Shown: positions 5,345 to 8,114 of the stretch, piece after piece
Numbering within the stretch: position 1 is the stretch's first letter
How the letters are laid out: each line of letters starts with the position of its first letter
NCBI GenBank assembly: GCA_002450985.1
Contig: DKBA01000327.1
Coordinates: 1 to 8,114 of the forward strand
Direction of reading: 5' to 3'
DNA: 8,114 bases
Source of the DNA: Acidimicrobiia bacterium UBA6912
GTDB taxonomy: Bacteria; Actinomycetota; Acidimicrobiia; Spongiisociales; UBA5794
Program-made: the position numbers and the translations under genes
The notes under the pieces: model-generated
Told to the model about the DNA's origin: nothing
Seen by the model: the letters and a program-made list of their open reading frames with translations, nothing else
Databases searched by the model: none

Positions 5345-7012
5345 TCAGGATGCGGGTGCCGGGCCCTGGTCGCAGGCACGTGGGGAGTACACGCCCTCGA
5401 CCACGCCGGCCGGCTCGGTCGACGATACCGGTCCCCACAGCAGGGTCACGCCATCGGTGACCCGGCTCAGGATGAACGACTCGATGCCGTCGACGTCGGA
5501 GAAGGACACGTCGAAGCCTGCGTACGTCGCCTCGAGATCGGCAACGGTCTCGCCCGTCGTGAATCCCGAGAGCGTCGTGAGGCCGGCGGCCGGGTGGTCG
5601 CCGCCGCCCGCACGCACCCGGTAGCCGACGAGCGTCGCATCCTCCGGCGTGCCGAGGAAGATGACGTCGAGCGGCCCCCAGGTGACCACGAAGCCCTCGT
5701 CGCCGGCGCAGGTGCCCCACGCCTCGCTCGTCGCGACCAGGGCATCGGGCTGGCCGAAGGTGGCAACGAGCCGTCCGAGCGCCCCGGTGCTGCCGAAGTC
5801 GAAGGGCCCCAGCGCGAAACCGCCGAGCGTGAGGTCGGCGATGGCAAGTGGCTCTCCCTCTGCGGCGAGCTGCGGAATCGTGGTGGGTGCTGCCGTGGTC
5901 GTGGGCAGCGTCGTCGTGGGCGCCGAGGTGTCGTCTGGTGAGGTCGTCGAAGGGCTGCTGCTCGTCGACGTCGACTCGGCCGGCCCGGCGACGCCGCCGT
6001 CGTCGCCGCCACGAGTGATGAGGGCGAGGATCACGAACCAGCCGACCACGACGGCGGCGACGACGGCGATCACGACGATGCTCTGCACGCGGCGCGAATG
6101 GAGTTGCGATGCGCGCAACGTGGGCTGAGGCGGCGCTCCTGGCGGTTCGACCTGGTCTTCGGCGACCGGCACGCCGTCTGCGGGAGGAGAGAGCGGGGCG
6201 AGCATCGACGCATCCGGCTCGGGGAGGTCGATCAGATCGTCGAACCCGCCGCCGGTTCCGGCAGCGAATGCCGCCGCGGCGAAGTCGGGCTCGGCGGGCG
6301 AGCGCGGTGCTTCGGGCACGTCGGGCACGTCGGGCACGTCGGGCACGTCGCCGACCTCGGCGACCTCGGTCACGTCGGCCACCCCTGTCGCTTCGGGCAT
6401 CTCGGCGACCGGGGGAGCCTCCTGCGCCCGGTCCTCAGGGGCGCCGGTTGCGCCCGGCGTCTCGTCGCCCTGGTCCGGACCGTCTGCCTCGCCGGCTCCC
6501 CAGTCCTTTGCGTCCCACGGCACCAGCGGGTCCCACTCGTCCCCGACGTCGTCGCCGACCCCAGGAACGATGGTCTGTGTCTCGTCGTGTGATTCCTCCT
6601 CTGTCGCCGCGTCTTCCCACCCGGTGTCGGCTGCGTCGGTGTGGAGCGGCGGGGGCGCGGCGGCGCCGGGCGATATCGCCGGCTCGGAGGCGATGTCGTC
6701 GGTGGTGAAGCCGAGCTGCTCGGGCTCTGGGGGAGAGCCGGAGACGAGCGGCTGGTCCGGTGGCGGTGCGCCGCCGGCGGAGGGCGCTACGGCGATGGGC
6801 GGCGTCGGCTCCGGTGCCGGCTCGGGCTCCTCCGACGGTCCCGGCTCGGGCCCTTCCGATGCGGCTTCCGGCTCCGGGGCCGATGCTGCCTGGGGTTGGG
6901 GGCTCGGCAGGGGCGAGTCGATCCAGCCGCGTCCGCAGGACGGGCAGACGTCGGCCTCGATCGGACGGTCGTATCCGCAGAAGATGCACGGGGCGGTGAG
7001 GGGTGTCTCCAT
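5345..7012 (-). CDS. Zinc-ribbon membrane protein with exported paralogous domain
   Basis: A 555-residue protein. A zinc ribbon opens the chain: C9-x2-C12 and C23-x2-C26 (APCIFCGYDR, ADVCPSCGRGW). Then comes a region of about 270 residues, rich in Pro, Glu, Asp and Ala, probably disordered, containing a (D/E)-V-x triplet repeat near residues 208-234. One transmembrane helix (about 310-332, VVIAVVAAVVVGWFVILALI) is preceded by RR. A Thr/Ser/Pro linker (about 346-380) leads to an exported domain (385-555) homologous to that at 2326-3210, with matching cysteines 435 and 547. The ribbon and acidic tail should be cytoplasmic and the C-terminal domain outside. I do not recognise the whole protein; linking an intracellular partner to an envelope signal is an inference. 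ATG 7012 is preferred; a TTG at 7045 would add 11 residues but overlap the preceding gene. Only 13 bp separate it from that gene, so co-transcription is likely. No SD is obvious. Confidence 0.85.
   Translation of the reverse strand: METPLTAPCIFCGYDRPIEADVCPSCGRGWIDSPLPSPQPQAASAPEPEAASEGPEPGPSEEPEPAPEPTPPIAVAPSAGGAPPPDQPLVSGSPPEPEQLGFTTDDIASEPAISPGAAAPPPLHTDAADTGWEDAATEEESHDETQTIVPGVGDDVGDEWDPLVPWDAKDWGAGEADGPDQGDETPGATGAPEDRAQEAPPVAEMPEATGVADVTEVAEVGDVPDVPDVPDVPEAPRSPAEPDFAAAAFAAGTGGGFDDLIDLPEPDASMLAPLSPPADGVPVAEDQVEPPGAPPQPTLRASQLHSRRVQSIVVIAVVAAVVVGWFVILALITRGGDDGGVAGPAESTSTSSSPSTTSPDDTSAPTTTLPTTTAAPTTIPQLAAEGEPLAIADLTLGGFALGPFDFGSTGALGRLVATFGQPDALVATSEAWGTCAGDEGFVVTWGPLDVIFLGTPEDATLVGYRVRAGGGDHPAAGLTTLSGFTTGETVADLEATYAGFDVSFSDVDGIESFILSRVTDGVTLLWGPVSSTEPAGVVEGVYSPRACDQGPAPAS
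6314..6403. repeat. 9-bp in-frame tandem repeat inside the zinc-ribbon gene
   Basis: Four perfect tandem copies of GGGCACGTC run from 6314 to 6349, followed by about six degenerate 9-base units to 6403. Read on the minus strand, each unit encodes a three-residue step (DVP, EVG, EVA, DVT), giving the DVPDVPDVP run. The unit keeps the reading frame, so copy number can change without a frameshift. It is a coding minisatellite in the presumed disordered cytoplasmic region. Confidence 0.85.
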
Positions 7013-7025
7013 GAGCCGCGCCAGC

Positions 7026-8114
7026 TTACGGTCGCCCCGGTTCAACTTCTGGGCTTTGCCCGGCGATCATCCGCGCCATGGAATCGGCCTCGGCCACGGG
7101 CAGCTCGCACACGAACGAACGGCAGACGTACGCCCGCGCCTCGCCCGCCGGCGCCGTCCGGTCGTGGAGAAGGGGGACCGTCGTCGGGCCACCGTCGCCT
7201 ATGGCGACGACGCAGTCGGGCCGGAACTGCGCCCACACCACGCCGGCGAGGTCGGCAACGGGTGCCGCGTCACCGACGATGGCGACCTCCTTGACGCCCG
7301 CCGCGGCGGTCGCCATCACCGCCAGCATGTGGCCGACGGCACTCGGGTACTGCGCGATGAGCACGCCCGCTGCCCGCACCGTGCCGTCGAGCGCGGTCTG
7401 CACGTCTGCGTCCGCCGTGTAGGCGGCGAGCATCTGCAGCGCCTCGGCCATGAGCGCGTTGTCCGAGGGCGTGGGGTTGTCCATGAGGTTCTTGGGCCGG
7501 GCGATGAGCCCATGGCTCCCTTCAGGGGTCGCCAGGAAGCCGCCGTCGGGTGCGGCAAAGAGCTCGAGCGCCGTGCGGGTGAGTGACGCGGCGAGGCCGA
7601 ACCACTGCTCGTCGCCGGTGGCTGCGTACAGGGTGAACAGCCCCACCGCCATCGCCCCGTAGTCGTCGCAGAACCCAGGAGGACCGGCGACGCCGTGCCG
7701 CCACGTCCGGAGCAGCCTCGGTCCTGGCGACACGAGGTGCTCGGCGGCGAAGGAGGCGAGACGGAGCGCCGCCTCCCGGTACCGGGCGTTGTCGAGCACG
7801 ACCGCGGCCTCGGCGAGGGCACGGAGCGCCAGCCCGTTCCACGCCGTCACCACCTTGTCGTCGAGCGCCGGCCGCACCCTTTCGTTCCGCCGCCTCCGGA
7901 GCCGCGCCATCGCCGCCTCCAGCCGGGCCGCGAGATCTTCCACCGGGAGCGAGAAGCGGGCGGCCACCGCATCGAGGTCCACCCGGCGTTCCAGGACGTT
8001 CGCTCCCTCGAAGTTGCCGCGCGGTGTCGCGCCGGACACCGCGGCAACGACGTCGAGGTCGGGTCCGAGCACGGCGGACAGCTCGTCCCACCGCCAGACG
8101 TAGAACGTGCCCTC
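7026..8114 (-). CDS. DUF255/YyaL (SPATA20-like) protein, C-terminal part
   Basis: Partial: the reading frame is open to the window edge, where it begins EGTFYVWRWDEL, so the N-terminal thioredoxin-like domain is outside. The visible 362 residues match the alpha/alpha-barrel part of the DUF255/YyaL family (SPATA20 in animals). Signatures are RGNFEGANVL (from residue 33), DDKVVTAWNGLALRALAEA (85-103), FCDDYGAMA (148-156), ALYAATGD-like FTLYAATGDEQW (160-171), ARPKNLMDNPTPSDNALMAE (205-224) and a C-terminal YVCRSFVCELPV with Cys331 and Cys336. The family joins a thioredoxin fold to a six-hairpin glycosidase/epimerase-like fold; its biochemical role is not established, and a redox or sugar-related function is only suggested by fold. 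Stop is TAA at 7026-7028, 13 bp before the zinc-ribbon gene, implying an operon. No frameshift or truncation is seen within the window. Confidence 0.93.
   Translation of the reverse strand, partial: EGTFYVWRWDELSAVLGPDLDVVAAVSGATPRGNFEGANVLERRVDLDAVAARFSLPVEDLAARLEAAMARLRRRRNERVRPALDDKVVTAWNGLALRALAEAAVVLDNARYREAALRLASFAAEHLVSPGPRLLRTWRHGVAGPPGFCDDYGAMAVGLFTLYAATGDEQWFGLAASLTRTALELFAAPDGGFLATPEGSHGLIARPKNLMDNPTPSDNALMAEALQMLAAYTADADVQTALDGTVRAAGVLIAQYPSAVGHMLAVMATAAAGVKEVAIVGDAAPVADLAGVVWAQFRPDCVVAIGDGGPTTVPLLHDRTAPAGEARAYVCRSFVCELPVAEADSMARMIAGQSPEVEPGRP

Noticed and set aside
5228..5941. Plus-strand open frame over the LCP fusion start and the ectodomain of the zinc-ribbon protein
   Set aside because: It is antisense to two supported genes, covers their intergenic gap, and has no recognisable protein features.
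6314..6403. Tandem repeat considered as a CRISPR array or origin iterons
   Set aside because: The unit is 9 bases without spacers, in frame within a coding sequence, and encodes a regular tripeptide ladder.

Overview
The window is GC-rich, densely coded bacterial DNA, most likely from an actinomycete-type bacterium (Actinomycetota, possibly class Acidimicrobiia). This is inferred from frequent GTG starts, strong G/C third-position bias, Thr/Ser/Pro-rich extracytoplasmic linkers and a LytR-CpsA-Psr (LCP) envelope protein. No RNA genes, mobile elements or CRISPR arrays were seen, and no stretch over about 100 bases lacks a gene.

Layout: positions 1-1503 (+ strand) are the 3' end of a haem-copper oxidase operon. 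It holds the tail of subunit III, a small three-helix subunit IV, the CtaG assembly protein and a small predicted lipoprotein, each joined to the previous gene by a GTGA-type overlap or a gap of a few bases. This block converges, with a 9-bp gap, on a minus-strand block filling the rest of the window.

Read 5'->3' on the minus strand, that block contains: the C-terminal two-thirds of a DUF255/YyaL-type protein (8114-7026); a zinc-ribbon membrane protein with a long acidic/proline-rich tail and an exported C-terminal domain (7012-5345); a 650-residue fusion of a CpsD-like P-loop domain to an LCP domain (5252-3300); a second single-pass protein with the same exported domain (3210-2326); and a six-helix membrane protein of unknown function (2262-1513). 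The last three each have a -10-like hexamer upstream, so they may not form one strict operon.

The most interesting part is 2326-7012. Two membrane-anchored proteins share a homologous ectodomain that itself looks internally duplicated. They flank a one-polypeptide merger of functions that Gram-positive capsule loci usually spread over CpsA (LCP ligase), CpsC (two-helix membrane part) and CpsD (cytoplasmic kinase). The P-loop of the fusion has no lysine, so its cytoplasmic half is probably a non-catalytic sensor or scaffold. An envelope glycopolymer-attachment module is a reasonable inference, but the sequence does not prove it.
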